From: an uncultured Prevotella sp.
Lineage (GTDB): Bacteria > Bacteroidota > Bacteroidia > Bacteroidales > Bacteroidaceae
NCBI GenBank assembly: GCA_946055365.1
Contig: CAMGFM010000091.1
Span: 1 to 5,851, forward strand
DNA length: 5,851 nt
Direction: 5' to 3'
Position numbers and translations under genes: made by a program. The notes beneath the pieces were generated by a model. It saw nothing but the letters and a program-made list of their open reading frames with translations. It ran no database searches and was not told the DNA's origin. Shown one piece after another: positions 1 through 5,209 of the stretch (position 1 is its first letter; each line of letters opens with the position of its first letter).

Positions 1-47
1 ACAAAATCAGCACTTTTCTGTTGCAAAATTGGCTCTTTAGCAACAAT

Positions 48-104
48 AGAGTGCCGCTTGGCTATAATAGAGTGCCGCTTGGCTATAATAGAGTGCCACT
101 TGGC
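48..104. repeat. Three-copy 21-bp tandem repeat (AGAGTGCC[G/A]CTTGGC core)
   Basis: The 15-bp core AGAGTGCCGCTTGGC begins at 48 and 69, and a one-base variant (AGAGTGCCACTTGGC) begins at 90, a strict 21-bp period. The six bases between cores 1-2 and 2-3 are TATAAT. Just upstream, 30-46 reads TGGCTCTTTAGCAACAA. The same words recur at 4903-4979: TGGCTCTTTGGCAACAA at 4907-4923 (16 of 17 identical) and AGAGTGCCACTT at 4968-4979 (12 of 12). This suggests one dispersed repeat family. Its function is unknown. Confidence 0.85.
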
Positions 105-205
105 AAAAGGGAAGACGGCTGTTGGTCATAAAAAAAGACTGTACTGGCATCATCTGAATACATTTGCCATGCGCCATTCACGCAGAAATACACTTAAACC
201 CAAAC

Positions 206-356
206 GGTCATTAGGACGTTATGCGCAAACAAACTTTTTCTTTTTGGCATCTGTTTTCCCGTTTTTTCTGCTATAATAAAACCTCATTGCAACCTCAAAA
301 CAGAAAAGCATCTGTGCAAGAATAGAAGTTATTATCACCATAATGTCCTAATGACC
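206..356. repeat. Inverted-repeat-bounded ~151-bp segment (possible MITE-like element)
   Basis: Bases 206-221 (GGTCATTAGGACGTTA) and 341-356 (TAATGTCCTAATGACC) are inverted copies with 15 of 16 positions complementary. They enclose about 120 bp that is much more AT-rich than the surrounding genes and has no coding potential. Similarity decays outside the arms. A miniature element with terminal inverted repeats, or a dispersed structured repeat, would look like this. I cannot identify a target-site duplication, so the mobile-element reading is inference. Confidence 0.4.
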
Positions 357-366
357 TATTTTGGCT

Positions 367-397
367 AAAAAAAAGACACACACGATTAAGCGTGTGT
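367..397 (-). terminator. Putative intrinsic terminator, minus strand
   Basis: Read on the minus strand, a 7-bp perfect stem (391-397 pairing with 378-384, 6-nt loop 385-390) is followed by GTC and then eight consecutive T residues (A367-374 on the plus strand). This is the classic hairpin plus U-tract layout. It lies about 280 nt beyond the stop of the minus-strand lipoprotein gene at 674. It is the first U-tract hairpin I find downstream of that gene, so it may end its transcript. On the plus strand there is no T-tract, so it should work in one direction only. Confidence 0.6.
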
Positions 398-502
398 TAC
401 CAACTGCCTTTGTAAAAACACCGCCACGACAGACACACACTCACGGGTAAAGAGGCGCAAGGTGTCGTGAAGACACGTCAACGTGAGCCACATAATAACA
501 GA

Positions 503-548
503 CATGCCTTTCACTCATGCCATAATGCAGGCATAAGTGAAAGGCATG
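503..548. repeat. Near-perfect 19-bp palindrome with 8-nt loop
   Basis: Bases 503-521 (CATGCCTTTCACTCATGCC) and 530-548 are inverted copies with one mismatch (516 against 535) around the loop ATAATGCA. Neither strand has a T-tract after it, so it is not a standard intrinsic terminator. It sits in the 3' flank of the minus-strand lipoprotein gene, about 125 nt past the stop. It could be an mRNA-stabilising hairpin, a protein-binding palindrome or an intergenic repeat unit. The role is not determinable here. Confidence 0.75.
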
Positions 549-673
549 ACAAGCGCAACTGTAAGTGCGGGCTTTTCAGCCTCTGTCAACACGGACTTGC
601 GCTACTGTCCGTCATCACACATGTGCCACTAAAAGCACGTGTCCATGCACGCTCAAACGCACATTGCCACGCA

Positions 674-1315
674 CTATACGCCGAGATCCTCATCAGCGAC
701 ATTCTCTTCGCCATCATCAACCACGCCCTCCGCCTGGCTGCCGCCGGGGTTCTCGTCAAAGACACGCGTGTCCTTGGTTATGCTTACCGCTCCCGCGTCG
801 GATATTCTTATCAGCAACGGCTCATAAAGGTCGCTTGCCTTGTCTGGCGAGCCTATGCTTGCCACAAACAGGAGATCCTTGCCGTCGGCAGAGTCAAAGA
901 ACACGCCGAGGAAAGCCCCGTCTGACACATTATCACTGACAAGGCTGATAAAGTCACGCCTGCTAAACTCGCGGCTGAAGAACATGCTGCCGTCAGCGCG
1001 CTGTATGGTGACACGGGCGCGGTTGTCATAATATGCGTGCGACTGCTCGTCATGCACGAGCTTGAGCGACTTGTCGGCCTCGCGCACTGTCTCCACATGA
1101 CATTTCTGACCCATCCACGACACGTCCACCGCGCGCTCCAGCGTCTCCATGGCAAGCGGGCCTTTTGAAACCTTGCTCTCCACTTGTTTTTTGACGATTA
1201 TCTCGGTGGTCGCCGGCTGCTTCTTGCATGACCCCAAGAGCGTGACGGCAGCGAGTCCTGCGCACAGGACGGCAAGGACGGGGTGTCCAATGACGTAAAA
1301 TCTGAGGTTTTTCAT
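674..1315 (-). CDS. Predicted lipoprotein, DUF4738-like
   Basis: This encodes 213 residues with a lipoprotein signal peptide: a short basic start (MKNLR), a hydrophobic stretch at about 7-27, and lipobox L27-G28-S29-C30 followed by KKQ. The mature protein should be acylated at C30 and attached to the envelope. The middle (about 52-190) contains SKGP, a WMGQKCHV segment, a YYDNRARVTIQR strand, an FFSREFSRRDF segment and a VASIGSPDK motif. I recall this layout from DUF4738 proteins of Bacteroides and Prevotella, whose function is unknown. The last ~25 residues are acidic (DDGEENVADEDLGV) and probably flexible. The ATG at 1315 is chosen because it places the signal peptide correctly; an upstream TTG at 1393 would add 26 residues ahead of it. 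Family assignment is from memory of the pattern; the lipoprotein call is visible in the sequence. Confidence 0.85.
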   Translation of the reverse strand: MKNLRFYVIGHPVLAVLCAGLAAVTLLGSCKKQPATTEIIVKKQVESKVSKGPLAMETLERAVDVSWMGQKCHVETVREADKSLKLVHDEQSHAYYDNRARVTIQRADGSMFFSREFSRRDFISLVSDNVSDGAFLGVFFDSADGKDLLFVASIGSPDKASDLYEPLLIRISDAGAVSITKDTRVFDENPGGSQAEGVVDDGEENVADEDLGV

Positions 1316-1320
1316 ATCGG

Positions 1321-1328
1321 CAAAGGTA
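1321..1328 (-). promoter_or_regulatory. Candidate Bacteroidetes -7 box for the lipoprotein gene
   Basis: On the minus strand these bases read TACCTTTG, matching the Bacteroidetes primary sigma consensus TAnnTTTG. The box ends only five bases before the ATG at 1315, so if used the mRNA would be nearly leaderless. No convincing TTG -33 element sits about 19-21 bp upstream. Two other matches lie further out on the same strand, TAAATTTG at 1398-1391 and TAATTTTG at 1432-1425. Either would give a conventional leader. Confidence 0.4.
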
Positions 1329-1433
1329 ATGAAAAAAAAGGCAACAGCGACACTCTTCACACATTTTTCGTGTTTTGGAATGTGCTTTTTCAAATTTATC
1401 GCTCATTGCGGCATAGATATGCGCCAAAATTAG

Positions 1434-1441
1434 TACATTTG
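1434..1441 (+). promoter_or_regulatory. Candidate -7 box for the DUF4230 gene pair
   Basis: TACATTTG matches TAnnTTTG exactly. It lies on the plus strand in the divergent intergenic region, upstream of the two DUF4230 genes. The nearest TTG upstream (1406-1408) is about 25 bp away, longer than the usual 19-21 bp, so the -33 part is weak. If used, the transcript would have a leader of roughly 150-180 nt including the direct repeats at 1482-1540. A minus-strand match (TAATTTTG, 1432-1425) is back to back with it. Confidence 0.4.
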
Positions 1442-1481
1442 CAATGACCCTCCGCACACCTCATGCACGACATGACTTCAC

Positions 1482-1540
1482 GCCACGCCTGCAAGACGGC
1501 ACAACATGCCCTGCAAGACGGCACGCCACGCCTGCAAGAC
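1482..1540 (+). repeat. Short GC-rich direct repeats in the leader region
   Basis: The decamer CCTGCAAGAC occurs at 1488-1497, 1510-1519 and 1531-1540, spaced 22 and 21 bp. The first and third copies share the longer word GCCACGCCTGCAAGAC (1482-1497 and 1525-1540). They lie between the candidate promoter at 1434 and the start of the first DUF4230 gene, so they would be transcribed into its 5' leader. Similar GCAAG/CACGCC words recur in other spacers of this window. Confidence 0.75.
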
Positions 1541-1625
1541 ACCACGACGGCACTTGCACACCTGCTCGCGTAAGGCACGACAGCGGAGAGAGATGACCAT
1601 GCAGTCACACGTTAAATACAACAAA

Positions 1626-2336
1626 ATGTACACAAGACTTCTGTTATTGGCTGCTGCCATTGCCGCCGCAGCCTCACTGACGGGATGCGCCGACAAGCCA
1701 GACGCTCCGACAGCGGCACATAGCCCCAAGCAAAGGGCAAAGACCGACAGCCTGCAATATGTGCTGACGCGACTGCGCAAGTGCAGCAGACTCTACAGCA
1801 CCGAATATCACGTTCACAAGGTGGTGACCCACGCCGACCGACTGAGGCTCAGGGGCAAGGTGCTGGGCAAGGAATATGACAAGGAGATGCCTCTGGGCGA
1901 AAGAAAGGTGGCCATACCCATAGACGCAACGGTAAAGGCCTACGTGGATCTCGCACAGCTCACGGAGCAGAGTGTCCTGCGCGACTCCAACACCATCACC
2001 ATCACACTGCCAGACCCCGTCATCACGCTCACCTCAAGCAGGATCGACCACGACGACATTAAGGACTATGTGCCTGTGACACGCCGCCGATTTTCTGACG
2101 AGGAGCTTGCCGACTATGAGGCGCAGGGACGCAAGGCCATAATGGACGACATGGCCAAGAGCGACATACTCGAGTCGGCACGGCGCAGCGCAGCCATGAC
2201 CATCATACCCATGCTTGTGCAGGCGGGATATGAGGAACGGCACATCACAGTGACCTTCAGGAACGGCCTCAACCAAGACGACCTGACGCGATTGACAATA
2301 ACCAAGACCTTAGAACATGCAAAAGAACATCATTAA
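1626..2336 (+). CDS. DUF4230 family protein, predicted lipoprotein
   Basis: From the ATG at 1626 this gives 236 residues. It has a clean lipoprotein signal (MYTR, then Leu/Ala-rich 5-18, lipobox L18-T19-G20-C21). The DUF4230 core follows: LQYVLTRLRKCSRLYSTEY at about 43-61, RKVAIPIDATVKAYVDL at 93-109, and ITITLPDPVITLTSSRIDHD at 124-143. A charged helical segment (157-200) and a C-terminal strand-like part (HITVTFRNG) end it. DUF4230 proteins are common in Bacteroidetes and have no established biochemical role; envelope localisation is inferred from the signal. In-frame ATGs at 1593 and 1599 are possible starts. A GGAG at 1585-1588 suits 1599, but the A-rich AAATACAACAAA before 1626 is more typical of this phylum. 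The 3' end overlaps the next gene by 20 bp, implying co-transcription. Confidence 0.85.
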   Translation: MYTRLLLLAAAIAAAASLTGCADKPDAPTAAHSPKQRAKTDSLQYVLTRLRKCSRLYSTEYHVHKVVTHADRLRLRGKVLGKEYDKEMPLGERKVAIPIDATVKAYVDLAQLTEQSVLRDSNTITITLPDPVITLTSSRIDHDDIKDYVPVTRRRFSDEELADYEAQGRKAIMDDMAKSDILESARRSAAMTIIPMLVQAGYEERHITVTFRNGLNQDDLTRLTITKTLEHAKEHH

Positions 2337-2922
2337 GCTGCTTCTGGGCGTGACCGTGACGGCCGTGGCGGTGACCGTGGCGGTGATGACGCTGAGAAAG
2401 GCCACCGTGGAAGTGATAGACTCTGCCGCAACGGTGGAGACGGTCACCGACAAGGCCATAGACATAACACCCACTGTCATCAAGTCTATTGAAGACATAG
2501 GCGAATGGGCTTTTCTCGAAATAGACAATGAGGAGATAGTCGACACGGTGAGGCACGGCTTCTTCTCAGACGACCGACTCGTGCGCATATACTACGGCAC
2601 AGTGCGCATAGGCATCAACCTCAAGGAGACTCACGAGGGATGGATGGCCGTGGAAAACGACACGCTGAAGGCCCGGCTGCCAAAGGTGAGGCTGCTCGAC
2701 AACAACTTCATTGACGAGACTCGCACCAAGGCTTTCATAGAGACGGGCAAATGGAGCCACCAAGACCGCAAGGCTCTTTATGACAGGGCGGTGGCGAAGA
2801 TGAAGAAAAGGTGTCTCACCAAGGAAAACTACAAGGCCGCGCAGGACAATGCCATAGAACAGTTCACTGCAATGCTGCACGCCATAGGCTATGACAAGGT
2901 GCAGGTGGAGGTGGAACGCTGA
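2317..2922 (+). CDS. DUF4230 family protein, membrane-anchored
   Basis: This encodes 201 residues. An N-terminal hydrophobic segment (about 8-25, LLLGVTVTAVAVTVAVMTL) preceded by MQKNIIK and followed by RK looks like a signal anchor with no lipobox, so the body probably faces the periplasm. The DUF4230 core is visible as IEDIGEWAFLEI (58-69), RIYYGTVRIGINL (90-102) and LPKVRLLDNNFIDE (121-134), then a charged helix (148-188) and a final strand (KVQVEVER). It is homologous in layout to the lipoprotein upstream, which suggests an old tandem duplication with divergent anchoring. It starts inside the upstream gene in another frame (20-bp overlap), so translational coupling is likely. The function is unknown. 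The two proteins may form a complex, but the sequence does not show that. Confidence 0.88.
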   Translation: MQKNIIKLLLGVTVTAVAVTVAVMTLRKATVEVIDSAATVETVTDKAIDITPTVIKSIEDIGEWAFLEIDNEEIVDTVRHGFFSDDRLVRIYYGTVRIGINLKETHEGWMAVENDTLKARLPKVRLLDNNFIDETRTKAFIETGKWSHQDRKALYDRAVAKMKKRCLTKENYKAAQDNAIEQFTAMLHAIGYDKVQVEVER

Positions 2923-2933
2923 CTTGAGTATCA

Positions 2934-2958
2934 CGTCTGCCACTCACACACGCAGACG
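2934..2958 (+). other. Small hairpin in the DUF4230-aroB spacer
   Basis: CGTCTGC (2934-2940) pairs perfectly with GCAGACG (2952-2958) across an 11-nt loop, starting 12 nt after the stop of the second DUF4230 gene. There is no T-tract, so it is not a standard intrinsic terminator. The rest of the 204-nt spacer up to aroB is C/A-rich, shows no gene and has no TAnnTTTG box. aroB may therefore depend on read-through from the DUF4230 pair or on an unrecognised promoter. Confidence 0.4.
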
Positions 2959-3126
2959 GGCGGCATCTGTCACGCCTTGCATGGCGGCAACGACGACGAC
3001 CAAGCCCATGACACGGACACAACGGCACGCCGCAGCACCGCCAACAACGGCCTGCACACACGACACGGCCGCTCGCACACGGCAGGACACCGCACGCGCG
3101 GCATCACATAAGACGCTTTACACACT

Positions 3127-4176
3127 ATGAAACAGAATATTGTCATATCCGAGAACATCACAAGCGACCTGTCAAACGCCATCAATGGCTGCAAACACGA
3201 CAGGGTGTTTGTGCTTACCGACCATAACACACGCGAGAAATGCTGGGGCAGAATCAAAGACTGCCCGGCTCTGAGGGACGCGATGCTCATAAGGATACCG
3301 CCGGGCGACGACAACAAGACCATAGACACGCTATCTATGGTGTGGAGCAGGCTGGGAGAGCATGGGGCAACACGTCACTCGTGCATGATAAACCTCGGCG
3401 GAGGCATGGTGACTGACCTCGGAGGCATGGCGGCAGCCACATTCAAGAGGGGCATAAACTTCATTAACGTTCCCACAACACTGCTCGCCATGACCGACGC
3501 ATCGACAGGCGGCAAGACCGGTGTCAACTTCAACGGACTCAAAAACGAGGTGGGGGTGTTTGCCGACAGCCACTGCACAATCATCGACACGGCCTTTCTC
3601 GCCACTCTCGACGACAGGGAGCTGAGGTCGGGCTACGCCGAAATGCTCAAACACTCACTGCTGAAGGACAGGGAGACGTGGGCTGAACTCATGAACTATG
3701 ACCTCGCTCACCCTGACCTGCACATGCTGAGGGGCATGGTGGCAAAATCAATAGAGGTGAAAAGGCTCGTGGTGGAGCAGGACCCGCTGGAACGCGGACT
3801 GCGCAAGGCTCTGAACCTCGGACACACCATTGGACACGCCGTCGAGTCGCTCGCCATGAGACGGGGCAGACCCTTGCCACACGGCTATGCCGTGGCCTAT
3901 GGACTGGCGGGCGAACTCTACATGAGCGCAAGGCTCGCAGGACTGCACACAAACGTCATGCACCAGACGGCAAGGTATATAAGCGACTACTACGGCAGGG
4001 CAGACATCACTTGCAATGATTATGACGAGCTGCTGGAACTGATGTCTCACGACAAGAAAAACATCGCAGGCTCAACACGATTTACGCTGCTGGGCGACAT
4101 AGGCGACATCAGGATAGACCAGACTGCCTGCCGGGAGGACATCATGGAGGCCCTTGACTTTATGAGAGAGGGATGA
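3127..4176 (+). CDS. aroB: 3-dehydroquinate synthase
   Basis: AroB converts 3-deoxy-D-arabino-heptulosonate 7-phosphate to 3-dehydroquinate in the cytoplasm, the second step of the shikimate pathway to chorismate. It needs NAD+ and a divalent metal (Zn or Co). The 349-residue protein is full length. The NAD-binding GGGMVTDLGG lies at 91-100. FINVPTTLLAMTDASTGGKTG (112-132) holds D124 and K130, and K139 follows in LKN. The metal ligands are E172 (GYAEMLKH), H233 (GHTIGHAVE) and H252 (PHGYAVAYG), with R226, N230 and H237 also present. Spacing among D124, K130, K139, E172, R226, N230, H233 and H237 matches the well-studied Aspergillus AROM domain. The H233-H252 loop is three residues longer. Start and stop are unambiguous, although no Shine-Dalgarno is seen. 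It supplies chorismate for menaquinone enzymes encoded downstream. Confidence 0.97.
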   Translation: MKQNIVISENITSDLSNAINGCKHDRVFVLTDHNTREKCWGRIKDCPALRDAMLIRIPPGDDNKTIDTLSMVWSRLGEHGATRHSCMINLGGGMVTDLGGMAAATFKRGINFINVPTTLLAMTDASTGGKTGVNFNGLKNEVGVFADSHCTIIDTAFLATLDDRELRSGYAEMLKHSLLKDRETWAELMNYDLAHPDLHMLRGMVAKSIEVKRLVVEQDPLERGLRKALNLGHTIGHAVESLAMRRGRPLPHGYAVAYGLAGELYMSARLAGLHTNVMHQTARYISDYYGRADITCNDYDELLELMSHDKKNIAGSTRFTLLGDIGDIRIDQTACREDIMEALDFMREG

Positions 4177-4215
4177 CGGGGCGCACACATGCACCTTTTA
4201 TTATATATGTGCAAT

Positions 4216-4329
4216 CCCCAATGCAAGGCCGCAGACGGGCTGCCGACACGCCAAACGGGGTCTTGTGTCTCGCCAATGCAGGCAGACAAGCACGCCATGC
4301 AAGCCCCTAAGCAAGGCCGCAGACGGGCT
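4216..4329. repeat. 26-bp direct repeat, two copies, in the aroB-thioesterase spacer
   Basis: Bases 4216-4241 and 4304-4329 are direct copies with two mismatches. The last 19 bases (GCAAGGCCGCAGACGGGCT) are identical and the copies are 88 bp apart. The 10-mer GCAGACGGGC inside them also occurs at 2952-2961, upstream of aroB. The 219-nt spacer contains no gene and no clear promoter box. An AT-rich stretch (about 4195-4210) follows the aroB stop, with only a weak flanking inverted repeat. Confidence 0.75.
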
Positions 4330-4395
4330 AAACGGATTATCGCACAGTGAACAATACCGACCATTATACAGTGATAACTTAACAAACGAAACGCT

Positions 4396-4863
4396 ATGGA
4401 CATAGAAAAAGTAAAACATATAATGCTCAAGCATGACGGGCTGTCAAACACGCTCGGCATGGAATTTATGTCAACGCCCGATCCCGACACCTGCGCGGCG
4501 CGCATGAAGGTGGACGAGAGAAACAGGCAGGTGTTTGGATTTCTAAGCGGCGGAGCCACACTGGCACTTGCCGAAAACCTCACGGGCGTAGGCTCGGTGG
4601 CTCTATGCCCCAACCGCATCTGCGTGGGCATCAACGTGAGCGCAAACCACGTGAAGGCGGTGCTTGAGGGCGACACGGTGACAGCCACGGCAAGGATTCT
4701 GCACAAGGGAAAGACGCTGCACGTGTGGCATGTGGAGATACGCAACGAGGCAAACGAGATTATCTCTACGGTGCAGATAACCAATTTCATAATGAAATGC
4801 GCCGCCCGCGGTGACAAGCACACCACTGTGCAGGACATCGACGACAACGACAGGGACAAATAA
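4396..4863 (+). CDS. Hotdog-fold acyl-CoA thioesterase (PaaI/YdiI type), probably menaquinone pathway
   Basis: This 155-residue protein has the length and pattern of small hotdog thioesterases. The long helix carries the signature RQVFGFLSGGATLALAEN (44-61). Q45 and E60 align with the active-site Gln and catalytic Glu63 of E. coli YdiI (MenI), the 1,4-dihydroxy-2-naphthoyl-CoA thioesterase. The YdiI His54 position is Ser51 here. Later strands (VGINVSANHVKAV, GDTVTATARILHKGKTLHVWHVEI) also fit the fold. The C-terminus (about 135-155) is a charged tail. It should act in the cytoplasm, probably releasing 1,4-dihydroxy-2-naphthoate from CoA; the assignment rests on its position just before isochorismate synthase. 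Another acyl-CoA substrate is possible. The start follows an A-rich stretch (AACAAACGAAACGCT). Confidence 0.88.
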   Translation: MDIEKVKHIMLKHDGLSNTLGMEFMSTPDPDTCAARMKVDERNRQVFGFLSGGATLALAENLTGVGSVALCPNRICVGINVSANHVKAVLEGDTVTATARILHKGKTLHVWHVEIRNEANEIISTVQITNFIMKCAARGDKHTTVQDIDDNDRDK

Positions 4864-4902
4864 GGCAAGCAAGGACAAGACAACAGACAACCAGTGACAG
4901 GC

Positions 4903-4979
4903 AAAGTGGCTCTTTGGCAACAAGAAAGTGGCTCTTTGGCTCGTGCAAAGAGCCACTTGGCTGTCACAGAGTGCCACTT
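4903..4979. repeat. Direct and inverted copies of the AAGTGGCTCTTTGGC repeat
   Basis: AAAGTGGCTCTTTGGC occurs at 4903-4918 and 4925-4940, a 22-bp period. An inverted copy follows at about 4945-4961, so 4926-4938 and 4946-4958 form a perfect 13-bp stem with a 7-nt loop. A partial variant, AGAGTGCCACTT, is at 4968-4979. The same words appear at 30-104, 4.8 kb away. The cluster begins 40 nt after the thioesterase stop. It lacks a T-tract and looks like a dispersed intergenic repeat rather than a conventional terminator. Confidence 0.85.
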
Positions 4980-5084
4980 CACAAACGTCATGGCCACATC
5001 AGCGCAGCCCATAGGCACAGACGGGACCAAGCAAAGGACTGTCTACGCCTCATCGGCATAGCCTGCCACGCTTGCTCGGCACAA

Positions 5085-5153
5085 TGTGACATGACCTTTT
5101 TGTGTCACACAGACGAGTGTCTGTGTGACATACATGCCGCCATGTGGCATGTA
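5085..5153 (+). promoter_or_regulatory. Foldable leader upstream of isochorismate synthase
   Basis: A perfect 12-bp stem with a 4-nt loop (5103-5114 with 5119-5130, loop GAGT) is directly followed by an 8-bp perfect stem (5131-5138 with 5146-5153). The upstream TGTGACA at 5085-5091 is also complementary to 5103-5109, so two mutually exclusive pairings are possible. It lies 57 nt before the menF start. No U-tract follows, so this is not a standard attenuator. A regulatory RNA or operator role is inference. The rest of the spacer (4981-5084 and 5154-5209) shows no gene and no recognisable promoter box. Confidence 0.4.
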
Positions 5154-5209
5154 CACTCATAGAGGCACACGCCTGCCTGCCACATAACAATAATTGCAAT
5201 CAAACAGAA

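Larger units (their letters stand above)
1..673. other. Gene-free, structure-rich intergenic region
   Basis: I see no convincing coding sequence in this stretch. The open frames crossing it start inside repeats, give low-complexity Arg/His/Cys-rich translations and resemble no family. It contains a 21-bp tandem repeat (48-104), an inverted repeat pair (206-221 and 341-356), a minus-strand terminator-like hairpin (367-397), a long palindrome (503-548) and a weak stem at 591-596/607-612. A lone TAnnTTTG-type box (TACATTTG, 159-166) has no good upstream -33 partner and no gene after it. The right part is the 3' flank of the minus-strand lipoprotein gene ending at 674. A small RNA cannot be excluded. 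Confidence 0.6.

Noticed and set aside
63..68. TATAAT words in the left tandem repeat as sigma-70 -10 boxes
   Set aside because: The inferred Bacteroidetes host uses TAnnTTTG rather than TATAAT, there is no -35 partner, and the word is just part of the repeat unit.
48..104. Tandem repeats as a CRISPR array
   Set aside because: The repeats are contiguous 15-bp cores with 6-bp identical gaps, without unique spacers of CRISPR length and without cas genes.
58..276. Plus-strand open frame of 72 codons at the left end
   Set aside because: It starts in the 21-bp tandem repeat, whose period of seven codons creates a repeated LAIIECR-like peptide, and then runs through the AT-rich inverted-repeat segment. 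No family resemblance.
503..548. Palindrome as an intrinsic terminator
   Set aside because: No T-tract follows the stem on either strand; the better terminator candidate is the hairpin at 367-397.
467..925. Plus-strand open frame of 152 codons
   Set aside because: It overlaps the lipoprotein gene in antisense for half its length and contains the palindrome; the translation is Arg/His/Cys-rich and looks like a shadow frame.
1329..1433. Small plus-strand frame of 34 codons beginning MKKKATATLF
   Set aside because: It has a tempting lysine start and hydrophobic stretch, but it lies wholly within the divergent promoter region and no ribosome-binding or family evidence supports it.
4047..5030. 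Minus-strand open frame of 327 codons
   Set aside because: It runs antisense to the aroB end, the whole thioesterase gene and two repeat-bearing spacers. The plus-strand thioesterase has clear family motifs; the antisense translation is Cys/Ser/Leu-rich without any.
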